Below are positions 44,493 to 52,526 of a stretch of 64,000 nucleotides of DNA, piece after piece. The stretch covers positions 1 through 64,000 of the forward strand of contig CAJMSU010000005.1 of the NCBI GenBank assembly GCA_905216155.1, read 5' to 3'. Below the pieces are notes generated by a model that was given only the letters and a program-made list of their open reading frames with translations, had not been told where the DNA came from and did no database searches. Position 1 is the first letter of the stretch. Every line of letters begins with the position of its first letter. Origin of the DNA: an uncultured bacterium (GTDB taxonomy: Bacteria > Bacillota_I > Bacilli_A > RF39 > UBA660). Both the position numbers and the translations under genes were made by a program.

Positions 44493-45926
44493 ATGAAAAA
44501 AATATTATTTTTCTTAATAACAATATTAGGCATAACATTTTTTCAAAATATAAATGTTTTTGCCAGTACTGCTAATTTCTATGAAGGAGAATATATAAAT
44601 GGTATCTATATGAATAAAAGAGCCCAAGGAAGTAAAACTATATATTATCAAAAAGCCAGATTTTTTAGACAAACTGGTACTAATACCCCAGCATATTGTA
44701 TTGAACCATTTAATTTCTTTAGTGAAAATGGAAGTTACCAATCAACTGTAAACCCAAATAATTTAACAGCATATCAAAAAGAAAGAATTTCAAAAATTGC
44801 ACATTTTGGTTATGGATATCCAGGAAGAACTGAAGAAAAATGGTATGCAATTACACAAATGATGATCTGGAAAGAAGCAGATCCTAACGGAGACTTTTAT
44901 TTTACTGATAAATTAAATGGTACTAGAATAAACGCCTACGTTGAAGAAATGAATCAAATAAATAATAGCATTTATTTAAATGATATAACACCTTCTATAA
45001 TAGGAAAAGAATATAAATTAGTAGAAGGAGAAAGTCTAAATATAACTGATACAAACAATGTATTAAATAATTATGTAGTATCAAATAATATTTTCAAAAT
45101 AGAAAATAACAAACTACAAACAAATAAATTAAAAGAAGGAGTATATGAAACAAATATAATAAAAAATAACATTATTCATAATAATCCAGTAATATTTTAT
45201 CAATCACCAACCAGTCAAGATTTAGTAATAATGGGTGATATAGATAATAAAAATTTTAATATTAAAGTAAAAGTAATAAAAACAAGTATTGAAATTACAA
45301 AAATAGATAGTATAACAAAAGATACTAAACCAACAGGAGATGCAAAATTAGAAAATGCTATATATCAAATATATGATAGTAATCTAAAAGAAATTGGTAA
45401 AATAACAATAGATGAAAATTGTAAAGGTATATTAAATAATTTAAAATTTGGAAAATACTACCTAAAAGAAATAAAACCAGGTATTGGCTATACACTAGAT
45501 GATAAAATGTATGAATTTGAAATAACAGAGGATAATCCAAATATTAAATTAAGTTTAGAAAACAAAGTAATTGAAGCTAACATAGAAATAAATAAACAAT
45601 ATGGTGATAAAGAAATGAAAAGCGAACCAAATATCACATTCGAAATATATGATAAAAATAATAATTTAGTAAAAACTATCATAACAGATGAATTTGGTAA
45701 AGCAAAATTTACTCTTCCATATGGAAAATATAAAGTAAAACAAATAAATAGTACCAAAGGTTACCAAAAAGTAGATAACTTTGAAATAATTATTGATAGC
45801 AACAAAGATCAAACATTTAATCTAACTGATATAAAAATAAAAGTACCAAATACAGGAATAGATAATAATAATTTATTAAATATTATAGGAATACTTATCT
45901 TTATATGCTTAAAAAAATTAGTATAA
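44493..45926 (+). CDS. Sortase-anchored thioester-domain adhesin (SpaA/Cna-B repeats)
   Basis: 477 residues. Signal peptide KKILFFLITILGITFFQNIN-VFA (cleaved near residue 24). Residues about 28-165 form a thioester domain: Cys69 in YCIEP and Gln122 in YAITQMMIW should form the internal thioester used for covalent host or surface binding (known for TQXA/TED adhesins). Two Cna-B/SpaA-type beta domains follow (about 265-360 and 362-450) with IxITKxD-like starts and GKYYLKEIKPGIGY / GKYKVKQINSTKGY ends. The anchor is VPNTG at about 454 followed by a short hydrophobic helix and KKLV. The sortase gene overlaps its 3' end by 22 bases, making a two-gene surface-display unit. Confidence 0.9.
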   Translation: MKKILFFLITILGITFFQNINVFASTANFYEGEYINGIYMNKRAQGSKTIYYQKARFFRQTGTNTPAYCIEPFNFFSENGSYQSTVNPNNLTAYQKERISKIAHFGYGYPGRTEEKWYAITQMMIWKEADPNGDFYFTDKLNGTRINAYVEEMNQINNSIYLNDITPSIIGKEYKLVEGESLNITDTNNVLNNYVVSNNIFKIENNKLQTNKLKEGVYETNIIKNNIIHNNPVIFYQSPTSQDLVIMGDIDNKNFNIKVKVIKTSIEITKIDSITKDTKPTGDAKLENAIYQIYDSNLKEIGKITIDENCKGILNNLKFGKYYLKEIKPGIGYTLDDKMYEFEITEDNPNIKLSLENKVIEANIEINKQYGDKEMKSEPNITFEIYDKNNNLVKTIITDEFGKAKFTLPYGKYKVKQINSTKGYQKVDNFEIIIDSNKDQTFNLTDIKIKVPNTGIDNNNLLNIIGILIFICLKKLV

Positions 45927-46432
45927 TAATCATCACTATAATAATTTATCTATTTATTTGTAATCATATTTACAAAAACACACCATATAAAATAAAACCA
46001 ATTATAAATAATTATATAACAGATAAAGAAGAATCACCTATTGGCAAAATAATTATCAAAAAAATTACAATTAATAATAATTTATATAATATAAATAGTA
46101 AACATAATAATATAGAAGAAAACATTACTATTTTAGAAGATTCTATCATGCCTGATAAAACAAACAGCATTATGTATATAGCAGCACATTCAGGCGATGG
46201 TAAAATTGCCTATTTTAATGATTTAGATAAATTAAAAACAAATGATGAAATAACTATAATATATAAAAATAAAAAATACATTTATTCAGTTAAAAATATT
46301 TGGGAAGAAAATAAAAATGGCTATATTCATATAAATAGAGAAAATGAAAAACAATTAATACTAACAACATGTTCTAAAACAAAAAAGAATAAACAATTAG
46401 TAATTAACAGTACATTAAAAGAAGTCTATTAA
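45905..46432 (+). CDS. Sortase, probably dedicated to the adjacent adhesin
   Basis: 175 residues: N-terminal anchor (KKISIIIITIIIYLFIC), catalytic beta barrel with His95 in YIAAHSGDG and Cys156 in LILTTCSKT. The residue normally Arg just before the last strand appears as Gln164 in NKQLVI, with Lys beside it. Small size and gene pairing fit a class D-like or pilus-type housekeeping variant; class is not certain. Start codon lies within the adhesin gene with only a weak ribosome site, so translation is probably coupled. Ends by overlapping the convergent protease gene by three or four bases, so no terminator separates them. Confidence 0.82.
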   Translation: MLKKISIIIITIIIYLFICNHIYKNTPYKIKPIINNYITDKEESPIGKIIIKKITINNNLYNINSKHNNIEENITILEDSIMPDKTNSIMYIAAHSGDGKIAYFNDLDKLKTNDEITIIYKNKKYIYSVKNIWEENKNGYIHINRENEKQLILTTCSKTKKNKQLVINSTLKEVY

Positions 46433-47688
46433 GACTCCTTTTTAGTAACTAATTCTAATGCTTTTTGTAATTGATTATCATTTTCATCAGTTGGATTTTC
46501 CTTATATTGATCATTAAGTTCTAAAGCATCAGTTGGTTCAACACCAACTTTATCAATCCAATTTCCTTTAGGTGTTAACCATTTTTCTGTAGTATATTTT
46601 AAACTAGAACCATTTTTTAAACTATAAGCCTGTTGAACTGTTCCTTTTCCGTAAGATTTAGTACCAACAATAAATGAATTATCATAAGACTCTTTAAATG
46701 CTGCTGCTAATATTTCTGAAGCTGAGGCTGATGCCGAATTAATTAAAATAGCAACATCATATTTTCTACTATCATCAGTAGTAGAATATTTTTTTTCTTT
46801 CTTTCCCTTAAATTCTACCTGATATAAAATTTTCTTTTTATTCATAAATAAATCTAATATCTTAGTAACCTGACTTAAATGTCCCCCAGGATTAGATCTA
46901 ACATCTATAATTAATGAATCTATCTTTGATTTTTCTAATTTATCTAAATTCTTCTTAAATTGACTATATGTATTAGCAGCAAAAGTAGAAACATAAATAT
47001 ATCCTACTTTTTTATCATTTTTATTTATCACTTTACTAGTAACTGAAGGTATTGTAATAGCAGCCCTTGTAACTGTTTTTTCTATATTATCACCATTTCT
47101 TTCAACAACAATTTTAATAGAAGTATTAGCCTTACCTTTTATTAAATTAGTTAAATCTTCTAAAGAAACATTACTGACATCTTTATCATTTACCCTAATA
47201 AATTGATCTCCTACTTTTAAACCAGCCTTATCTGCCGGAGAATTTTTAAACATACTTATTATATAGTTTTTATTATCTTTAGTACCAACAGTAGCACCAA
47301 TACCAACATATGAACCATCCACTGTTTCATTAAAAGACTCCGTTTCACTAGTATCCATATATACAGAATAAGGATCATCAAGAGAATTAATCATTCCATT
47401 AATAGCAGCATTAACCAAATCTTTTTCAGATACTTTACCATAATAATTATTAACTATATTGTCATAAGTAGTAACAAATTCCTGTAATTCACTAGAAACT
47501 TTCTTTCCAGAAACACTCTTTTTACTAGAAGAAATAATATAACCTACAAAAATACCAAATAATATAGAGATAAATATAATTGCAATAACTTCTACTGTAT
47601 TAAATCCAGATTTATCTACAACAACTACCTCTCTTACATCTTCTTCATCTATATCTTTATCTTTAACTTCTATCTTCTCTTTAGGCAT
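46429..47688 (-). CDS. S41 family C-terminal processing protease (CtpA/CtpB-like)
   Basis: About 419 residues from ATG 47688 (GGGGTGATGAT upstream). Cytoplasmic acidic N-terminus, one membrane anchor (about 27-50: VIAIIFISILFGIFVGYII), then an extracellular PDZ domain (about 110-190) and S41 domain with RSNPGGHLSQV near 275, catalytic Ser in NSASASASEIL near 320 and Lys in KSYGKGTVQ near 348. C-terminal region follows the family (LTPKGNWIDKVGVEP). In Bacillus CtpB cleaves SpoIVFA to activate pro-sigma-K; the paralogue CtpA role is vegetative. Which one this is cannot be told, but a sporulation role is possible. Confidence 0.93.
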   Translation of the reverse strand: MPKEKIEVKDKDIDEEDVREVVVVDKSGFNTVEVIAIIFISILFGIFVGYIISSSKKSVSGKKVSSELQEFVTTYDNIVNNYYGKVSEKDLVNAAINGMINSLDDPYSVYMDTSETESFNETVDGSYVGIGATVGTKDNKNYIISMFKNSPADKAGLKVGDQFIRVNDKDVSNVSLEDLTNLIKGKANTSIKIVVERNGDNIEKTVTRAAITIPSVTSKVINKNDKKVGYIYVSTFAANTYSQFKKNLDKLEKSKIDSLIIDVRSNPGGHLSQVTKILDLFMNKKKILYQVEFKGKKEKKYSTTDDSRKYDVAILINSASASASEILAAAFKESYDNSFIVGTKSYGKGTVQQAYSLKNGSSLKYTTEKWLTPKGNWIDKVGVEPTDALELNDQYKENPTDENDNQLQKALELVTKKES

Positions 47689-47754
47689 TATCATCACCCC
47701 ACTATGCTCTACTAATATAATATCATAATAATAGCAAATTTAGAATAAGAAAAA

Positions 47755-47781
47755 AAATAAAAAAAAAGACTCAAAAGTCTT
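47755..47781 (-). terminator. Terminator downstream of tRNA-Asn
   Basis: AAAGACT and AGTCTTT stem, followed on the minus strand by nine T and a further T-rich tract. Confidence 0.85.
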
Positions 47782-47793
47782 TAATAATCATAA

Positions 47794-47870
47794 TGGCGCC
47801 CCAACTAGGACTTGAACCTAGGACCCCTTGATTAACAGTCAAGTGCTCTAACCAACTGAGCTATTGAGGC
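47794..47870 (-). tRNA. tRNA-Asn (GTT)
   Basis: Cloverleaf on the minus strand: acceptor GCCTCAA/TTGGGGC, D arm AGCTCAGTTGGTTAGAGC, anticodon stem CTTGA-CTGTTAA-TCAAG with GTT at 47836-47834, T arm with GGTTCAAGTCC, discriminator G and encoded CCA. It lies 22 bases after the stop of the thioredoxin-like gene, with a small hairpin (AGTATTC..GAATACT) between, so it may be cut from a longer transcript. Confidence 0.97.
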
Positions 47871-47892
47871 ATATTAAGTATTCGTAAGAATA

Positions 47893-48417
47893 CTATTTTA
47901 AATAATTTTCTATCTCACTAGTACCTTCAATATAATCACTTACTTTATTTTTTTCAAATTTAATAAGTGTAGGACCAGCAATTTTTAAATCATTAACACT
48001 ACTTGGATTAGTATTAGCAACATCAGATGAAAATTTATTATTAAAAGCACTACTCATATCAACAGTATATACTTTTATATGATCATCTTTATCTTGATAA
48101 GAACTAATCGCAGTAGTTATACTAGATTTCACTTCATCATTAGAGTAATCATAATAAACAACTAAATATTTATCATTCTTCATATTAAAGCTAGTACCTG
48201 CAATAATTTCATCATATTGAATAACTGCTTCACTAACAGTTTTCTTTGTATTACTCTTCCTATTAGTAAGATACACAGTTAATAAATAAAATATACCAAA
48301 AATTATTAAAACTACAACTAAAGTTTTAACAATCTTAGAAATACTATCACTATAACTAGTATTTGTAGTTAAATCTTTTTTATACGACTTATTATATTTA
48401 TTTTTTTTATTAGCCAT
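47893..48417 (-). CDS. Membrane-anchored thioredoxin-fold protein lacking CxxC
   Basis: 174 residues: basic N-terminus, one membrane anchor (about 28-50: IVKTLVVVLIIFGIFYLLTV), then a domain with thioredoxin-like order: YLVVYYDYSNDEVKSSI strand-helix, IKVYTVDMSS strand, LKIAGPTLIKFEKNKVSDYI with the cis-Pro region, and EIENYLK end. The usual CxxC is replaced by SNDE, so it is not a redox enzyme; it may bind a partner or chaperone. AGGTGG precedes the ATG. Downstream of a lipoprotein gene and upstream of tRNA-Asn. Confidence 0.65.
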   Translation of the reverse strand: MANKKNKYNKSYKKDLTTNTSYSDSISKIVKTLVVVLIIFGIFYLLTVYLTNRKSNTKKTVSEAVIQYDEIIAGTSFNMKNDKYLVVYYDYSNDEVKSSITTAISSYQDKDDHIKVYTVDMSSAFNNKFSSDVANTNPSSVNDLKIAGPTLIKFEKNKVSDYIEGTSEIENYLK

Positions 48418-48445
48418 TATTAACCACCTAGATAAATTATATCAT

Positions 48446-48471
48446 AATAAAAAAAAGAGGTAAACCCCTTT
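48446..48471 (-). terminator. Terminator overlapping the end of the LolA-like lipoprotein gene
   Basis: AAAGGGGT and ACCTCTTT (minus strand) form a stem with one G-U pair followed by T run; the stop codon is at its edge. Confidence 0.7.
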
Positions 48472-49468
48472 ATTTCATAGTTTGTACAACATTTATCGAT
48501 TGAGCTACTTCAACTAACTCATTTTGATTTAAAACATCACTTACTATATAGTACTCTATACCATTACTAGTCCAAGATAATGAATTATCAGTCATAACAC
48601 CCAATGTATCCATTAATCTATATGGTTCACCATAAGTAGGAACAATAGTAAACTCATCTTCTATATTAGCAGTCTCTTCCACTAATAGAAATGGTTTTTC
48701 CCCATCAAATGTCATTATAATTCTTTCCCCAGTATCCTTATTTATTTTTTCTTCATTTGATAATTTAGTACCACTAGGTATAACAAGTGGGTAAATAGAA
48801 TCATCTAATTTACTAGTTTTAATAGCTTCATCAGAATCAACTGATGAGCTTTTCATAACAGTATTTATATTAAAATAATTCTTTTTAAAAGTTGGAGAAT
48901 AATCAATATCTTTAACTTTCATACTCATATTAATAACAGAATTTTTATCATAAACTTTTACTTCTTTTACATTTAATTTCTTATTTAATAATATTTTTTG
49001 TTTTACTAAACTCTTATTATTAGGATAATTAACTTTAGTAATAAATTCATATCCAGTTTTTGTTTCCTTAAATTTCCTATCTTTATCATTTTTTATATCA
49101 TTAACAATAGATTCTAATAAATAAATCTGTGAATTACTATAAGGCCAATCACTTTGAAACTTAAAACTTTTATTCAAAGATGGAGTAAGAACATATACAC
49201 TATCCTTATTTTTAAGAATTATTTGTTGATGATTGTTAGCAGTATTAGTAAGACTTACTTTATAATAATTATCTTTTTTATAACTAACCTCTACATCATA
49301 ATTATATACCTCATCATTATTCATTATTTCAAGTGTACCATCTAATTTATAGGCCCTGCATTTATCAACTTTCTTCTCTAAATCTTTTAAAACATCTGCC
49401 TCCCCATATTTTCCACATCCAGTAATTAGAAAAACAGCAATTAAAAGTATTGGAATAATTTTTTTCAT
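48470..49468 (-). CDS. LolA-fold lipoprotein, GerS/YdcC-like
   Basis: 332 residues. Lipoprotein signal MKKIIPILLIAVFLITGCGK with Cys18. The mature protein has repeated beta strands as in LolA/LolB and sporulation lipoproteins of the YdcC/GerS type: YKLDGTLEIMNNDEVYNYDVEVSYKKDNYY (partly: LDGTLEIMNNDEVYNYDV) and KVSLTNTANNHQQIILKNKDSVYVLTPSLNKSFKFQ (QQIILKNKDSVYVLTPSLNK). A second domain from residue 210 has IPSGTKLSNEEKINKDTGE. In clostridia GerS is needed for cortex hydrolysis; in Bacillus YdcC is a sigma-E product. The specific role here is not known. Confidence 0.75.
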   Translation of the reverse strand: MKKIIPILLIAVFLITGCGKYGEADVLKDLEKKVDKCRAYKLDGTLEIMNNDEVYNYDVEVSYKKDNYYKVSLTNTANNHQQIILKNKDSVYVLTPSLNKSFKFQSDWPYSNSQIYLLESIVNDIKNDKDRKFKETKTGYEFITKVNYPNNKSLVKQKILLNKKLNVKEVKVYDKNSVINMSMKVKDIDYSPTFKKNYFNINTVMKSSSVDSDEAIKTSKLDDSIYPLVIPSGTKLSNEEKINKDTGERIIMTFDGEKPFLLVEETANIEDEFTIVPTYGEPYRLMDTLGVMTDNSLSWTSNGIEYYIVSDVLNQNELVEVAQSINVVQTMK

Positions 49469-49523
49469 ATTTCACCTCTTTAATGTTCTAATTAATTATA
49501 TTAAAAAAGATATGTTTTATTCC

Positions 49524-49553
49524 AAAAAAAGAAATAGTATTTTCTACTATTTC
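49524..49553 (-). terminator. Terminator of the cda operon
   Basis: GAAATAGTA and TACTATTTC form a perfect nine-base stem followed on the minus strand by seven T; the cdaR stop codon is inside. Confidence 0.88.
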
Positions 49554-50902
49554 TCAGTAATTCTTACTTTAACTTTTTTAGTTTTAGAAGTATATGTAAG
49601 TTTAACATCATCTCCAACTACTTTAACTGGAACCTCATGTTCACCCACACCATAATTTTTAAGATCAACATAAGCTTTTATAGAAGATGCTTCTACTTTA
49701 TTAACAATATCTTCACTACCTTTAACAACAACAGTAACCTTAATATCATCTTCAGACATAGCCTGAACTTTATACTTGCTTCCTAAGTTTTCTGTAGATA
49801 TTGAAATATTATCAAATTCTTTAGATATCGAATTATCGATATTAACCTTTATAGTAATAGTCTTAACACTAAGTTCAGTAATACCATTTGGTTTCTTTAA
49901 TGTTACATTAAATTCCTTATTTGTCTCAAGTCCCTTAACATCAATTGGTACCTTAATACTTTCTATCTTATCAACTGCAGCTTGTTCTCCATATACAGTA
50001 ACACTAGAAATATTTGTATCAATAGATTTAATTGATTTACCAAATGCTAAGTTACCATTAGGAACAACTTCTACCGGAACACTCTTACTTGGTGATGTTA
50101 TTGTTAATTTAGCATTTACTGTTTTTGGAACAATCTCTACATCAACTACTTTTCCATCTGTATCATAAGCAACTAATGGCACATCTTTTAAAGTCAATTC
50201 TCCAGCTTTAGGATTAGAAATATTTTTAACATCAACTAAAGCTTTTACAGTAGCAACCTGTTTTAACTTATATTCAGCACCCTTAATAATAACATCTGTT
50301 CTATCAAGATCAACATTATCAATATAAAGTTTACTATCTAAACTATCTTGATGTAAAATATCAACTGTTAAACTTCTAGTTTCACTAACCTTTTCATAAA
50401 TAGTCACTGTAACTTGAGAAGGATCTAATTTATAATCAAGTGATTTTAATCTCTGAGAATATTTCAAAGTAACCTTATGATTACCAGGTTTTAAACCAGT
50501 TAAATCAACAGACACCCCTTTAGAAGGAGATTGTTTAGCTAAGAAAATATGTCTTCTTTGACCTACTAAAGTAATATCAACAGTTTTAGGTAACCCCTCT
50601 ACAACATATAACTCTTCATTATAAACAGCAGTTACAGGTTGTTTATATAAAATTTCAGCATATTTATCAATCATAACATTAGATTCTTGATCAACAATTA
50701 TAAATGTACCAAATGCCAAAACTAAACTAATTATAATTAAAGTTGACTTTTTACCCAAAATTCTATCAATGTTTTTAGCATTATCTTTAAAAAATTCAGT
50801 TATTCTTAAAATTAATTTCGTTATTGGAGTAATTAACCATTTATCAAAGAATGAACCAATATGACGAAATAAACTTCCTATACCTTTAAATATCTTCTTC
50901 AT
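49547..50902 (-). CDS. cdaR: CdaA regulatory protein CdaR (YbbR-domain)
   Basis: About 451 residues from ATG 50902 (GAGGAAGAG upstream), overlapping cdaA by 17 bases. N-terminal cytoplasmic stretch and one membrane segment (about 52-72: STLIIISLVLAFGTFIIV), then four YbbR repeats outside the membrane, each with PVTAV..GLP or VEVVPN type starts and a KVxVxG strand. It binds the cyclic di-AMP synthase CdaA and adjusts its activity. In most Firmicutes glmM follows; here the operon ends with a terminator after cdaR. Confidence 0.95.
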   Translation of the reverse strand: MKKIFKGIGSLFRHIGSFFDKWLITPITKLILRITEFFKDNAKNIDRILGKKSTLIIISLVLAFGTFIIVDQESNVMIDKYAEILYKQPVTAVYNEELYVVEGLPKTVDITLVGQRRHIFLAKQSPSKGVSVDLTGLKPGNHKVTLKYSQRLKSLDYKLDPSQVTVTIYEKVSETRSLTVDILHQDSLDSKLYIDNVDLDRTDVIIKGAEYKLKQVATVKALVDVKNISNPKAGELTLKDVPLVAYDTDGKVVDVEIVPKTVNAKLTITSPSKSVPVEVVPNGNLAFGKSIKSIDTNISSVTVYGEQAAVDKIESIKVPIDVKGLETNKEFNVTLKKPNGITELSVKTITIKVNIDNSISKEFDNISISTENLGSKYKVQAMSEDDIKVTVVVKGSEDIVNKVEASSIKAYVDLKNYGVGEHEVPVKVVGDDVKLTYTSKTKKVKVRITEK

Positions 50903-51719
50903 ATAACTCTTCCTCATCTATTTCAGCTTCTTCAAAATCACTATCTTGTTTTGGTCTTAATTCATCAATTAACAGCATTCTAACATCATCAAGTGTCAAG
51001 TTATATAATAACTCTCCCTTAAGTGCAATTGAAACTCTTCCAGTTTCTTCAGAAACTACTATACAAATTGCGTCAGTCTCCTCTGATAATCCTAAAGCAG
51101 CTCTATGTCTAGTTCCTAAACGCTTATTAATCTTTTGACTATTACTTGTTGGAAAAACAGCACCTGCACAAGTGATTCTATCACCTTGAATAATTACACC
51201 ACCATCATGAAGTGGATTTCCCTCATAAAATATAGCTATTAATAAATCACTAGATAAATCAGCATATAATTTTTTAGCCTTATCAATATAATTACCCAAA
51301 CTTATATCTCTCTCAAGTACAATTAACGCACCAATTCTTTCTTTTCTTAAATAGTCTATAGCATTAATCAACTCGTATACTAAATGTTCTCTCTCATCTA
51401 CTGTAAGAACCTTATGACGACCTAACAATTGACTACGACCAAGCTGTTCCAAAATAGTTCTAATCTCAGGTTGAAAAATTACAATAAGCGCAATTGGTCC
51501 CCATTGAATAATGTAATCAAGTAAAACACCAACCGTAGTAAAACCAAACCAATCACTTACAAATTTCAAAATAATTACAAATGCAACTCCTTTAAATATA
51601 AGTGAAAGTTTAACATTATTTTTAATATTTTTAAGCATATAATAAAATATAAACCATACTAAAGAAATATCAACAAGCTTCCTTAATATTGATAATACAT
51701 CCGTAACAGTTATTGTCAT
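50886..51719 (-). CDS. cdaA: Diadenylate cyclase CdaA
   Basis: Makes cyclic di-AMP from ATP. 277 residues: three N-terminal membrane segments (about 12-32, 40-58, 62-80), then the DAC domain with ALIVLERDISLGNYI near 130, LHDGGVIIQGDRI near 175 (canonical DGA is DGG here) and GTRHRAALGLSEE near 208 with the RHR motif. Start: AAGGAGACGATGTA. A short acidic tail follows. Cyclic di-AMP controls K+ uptake and osmotic balance, which links this operon to envelope homeostasis. Confidence 0.97.
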   Translation of the reverse strand: MTITVTDVLSILRKLVDISLVWFIFYYMLKNIKNNVKLSLIFKGVAFVIILKFVSDWFGFTTVGVLLDYIIQWGPIALIVIFQPEIRTILEQLGRSQLLGRHKVLTVDEREHLVYELINAIDYLRKERIGALIVLERDISLGNYIDKAKKLYADLSSDLLIAIFYEGNPLHDGGVIIQGDRITCAGAVFPTSNSQKINKRLGTRHRAALGLSEETDAICIVVSEETGRVSIALKGELLYNLTLDDVRMLLIDELRPKQDSDFEEAEIDEEELYEEDI

Positions 51720-51764
51720 TACATCGTCTCCTTTTAATTACTATAATAGTATACAAAAATTATT

Positions 51765-52208
51765 CTATTTAGTAAAGTTATTATTTATTTGATTATTATT
51801 AGCAGCAATTCCTTGTGTGTTTTGAGTCGTCACTCCATTATTAGGAACATAATTATTATTAAAATTAATATTTTGTGAAGTAATACTATTTTGATTTGTA
51901 ACTTGATTATTATAAGGTGCATAATTATTATTAATAGTAACAGCATTTTTTATATTACCATTAATAACATTACTATTAGTATTAATATCTTGATTAACAA
52001 AATTATTATTAGTATTAGTACTTTGAATAGTAGGATTACTTATACTTACATAATTATTATCAAATTCTTGCTTCTTTTTCTTTTGAATTTGACTCTTTTC
52101 AGCAAAATAACCAATACCAGCACATATCAATATAGTATTAATTATCAGTACAATAATATATAAGGGTCCATCTAAAAAGTCTCTAAAAAACCACAATAAA
52201 AATTTCAC
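51765..52208 (-). CDS. Membrane-anchored Asn-rich protein, unknown
   Basis: About 147 residues. GTG at 52208 preceded by GGGGTGG is preferred over a longer reading that lacks a ribosome site. N-terminus has LLWFFRDFLDGPLYIIVLII and a second half of hydrophobics (about residues 15-36), a KKKK stop, then about 100 residues dominated by Asn, Gln, Thr and Ile (INNNYAPYNNQVTNQNS) with no charge, so extended and disordered. It lies 46 bases upstream of cdaA on the same strand. No homologue recognised. Confidence 0.6.
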   Translation of the reverse strand: MKFLLWFFRDFLDGPLYIIVLIINTILICAGIGYFAEKSQIQKKKKQEFDNNYVSISNPTIQSTNTNNNFVNQDINTNSNVINGNIKNAVTINNNYAPYNNQVTNQNSITSQNINFNNNYVPNNGVTTQNTQGIAANNNQINNNFTK

Positions 52209-52313
52209 ATTGCCACCCCTATTCTTAAAGATAATGATAACATTTTTTATACTTTTTGACAAGGTAATAATTATTTGAATTTAGTTTTTTAAAAGAAAAA
52301 AATTTTTCTTTAA

Positions 52314-52342
52314 ATAAAAAAGTAACAATATAATAATGTTAC
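52314..52342 (-). terminator. Terminator downstream of tRNA-Thr
   Basis: GTAACA and TGTTAC stem with AT-rich interior, followed on the minus strand by six T. The space 52343-52437 between it and the tRNA holds nothing else recognisable. Confidence 0.7.
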
Positions 52343-52437
52343 ATATATTTTATATAATTTACAATAGTTAAATTTAGCATTTATTATAGAATTACTTAAT
52401 TTTATTTTATCTCAAAAAATTCGAGTATTAATCAATA

Positions 52438-52513
52438 TGGTGCCGATTAAGGGATTTGAACCTTTGACCTTTGCATTACGAATGCACTGCTCTACCAACT
52501 GAGCTAAACCGGC
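52438..52513 (-). tRNA. tRNA-Thr (CGT)
   Basis: Minus strand: acceptor GCCGGTT/AATCGGC, D arm GCTCAGTTGGTAGAGC, anticodon arm GCATT-CGT-AATGC, T arm GGTTCAAATCC, discriminator A, encoded CCA. The anticodon CGT reads ACG. It begins 13 bases after the RNase R stop codon. Confidence 0.97.
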
Positions 52514-52526
52514 AAAAAAGAAGAAT

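Noticed and set aside
49776..50168. Plus-strand 130-codon frame inside cdaR
   Set aside because: cdaR has clear YbbR domains on the other strand; the antisense frame has no ribosome site and no conserved motif.
51891..52163. Plus-strand Ile/Asn-rich frame
   Set aside because: It is antisense to the Asn-rich protein, has no ribosome site, and its composition is the expected reverse complement of Asn codons.
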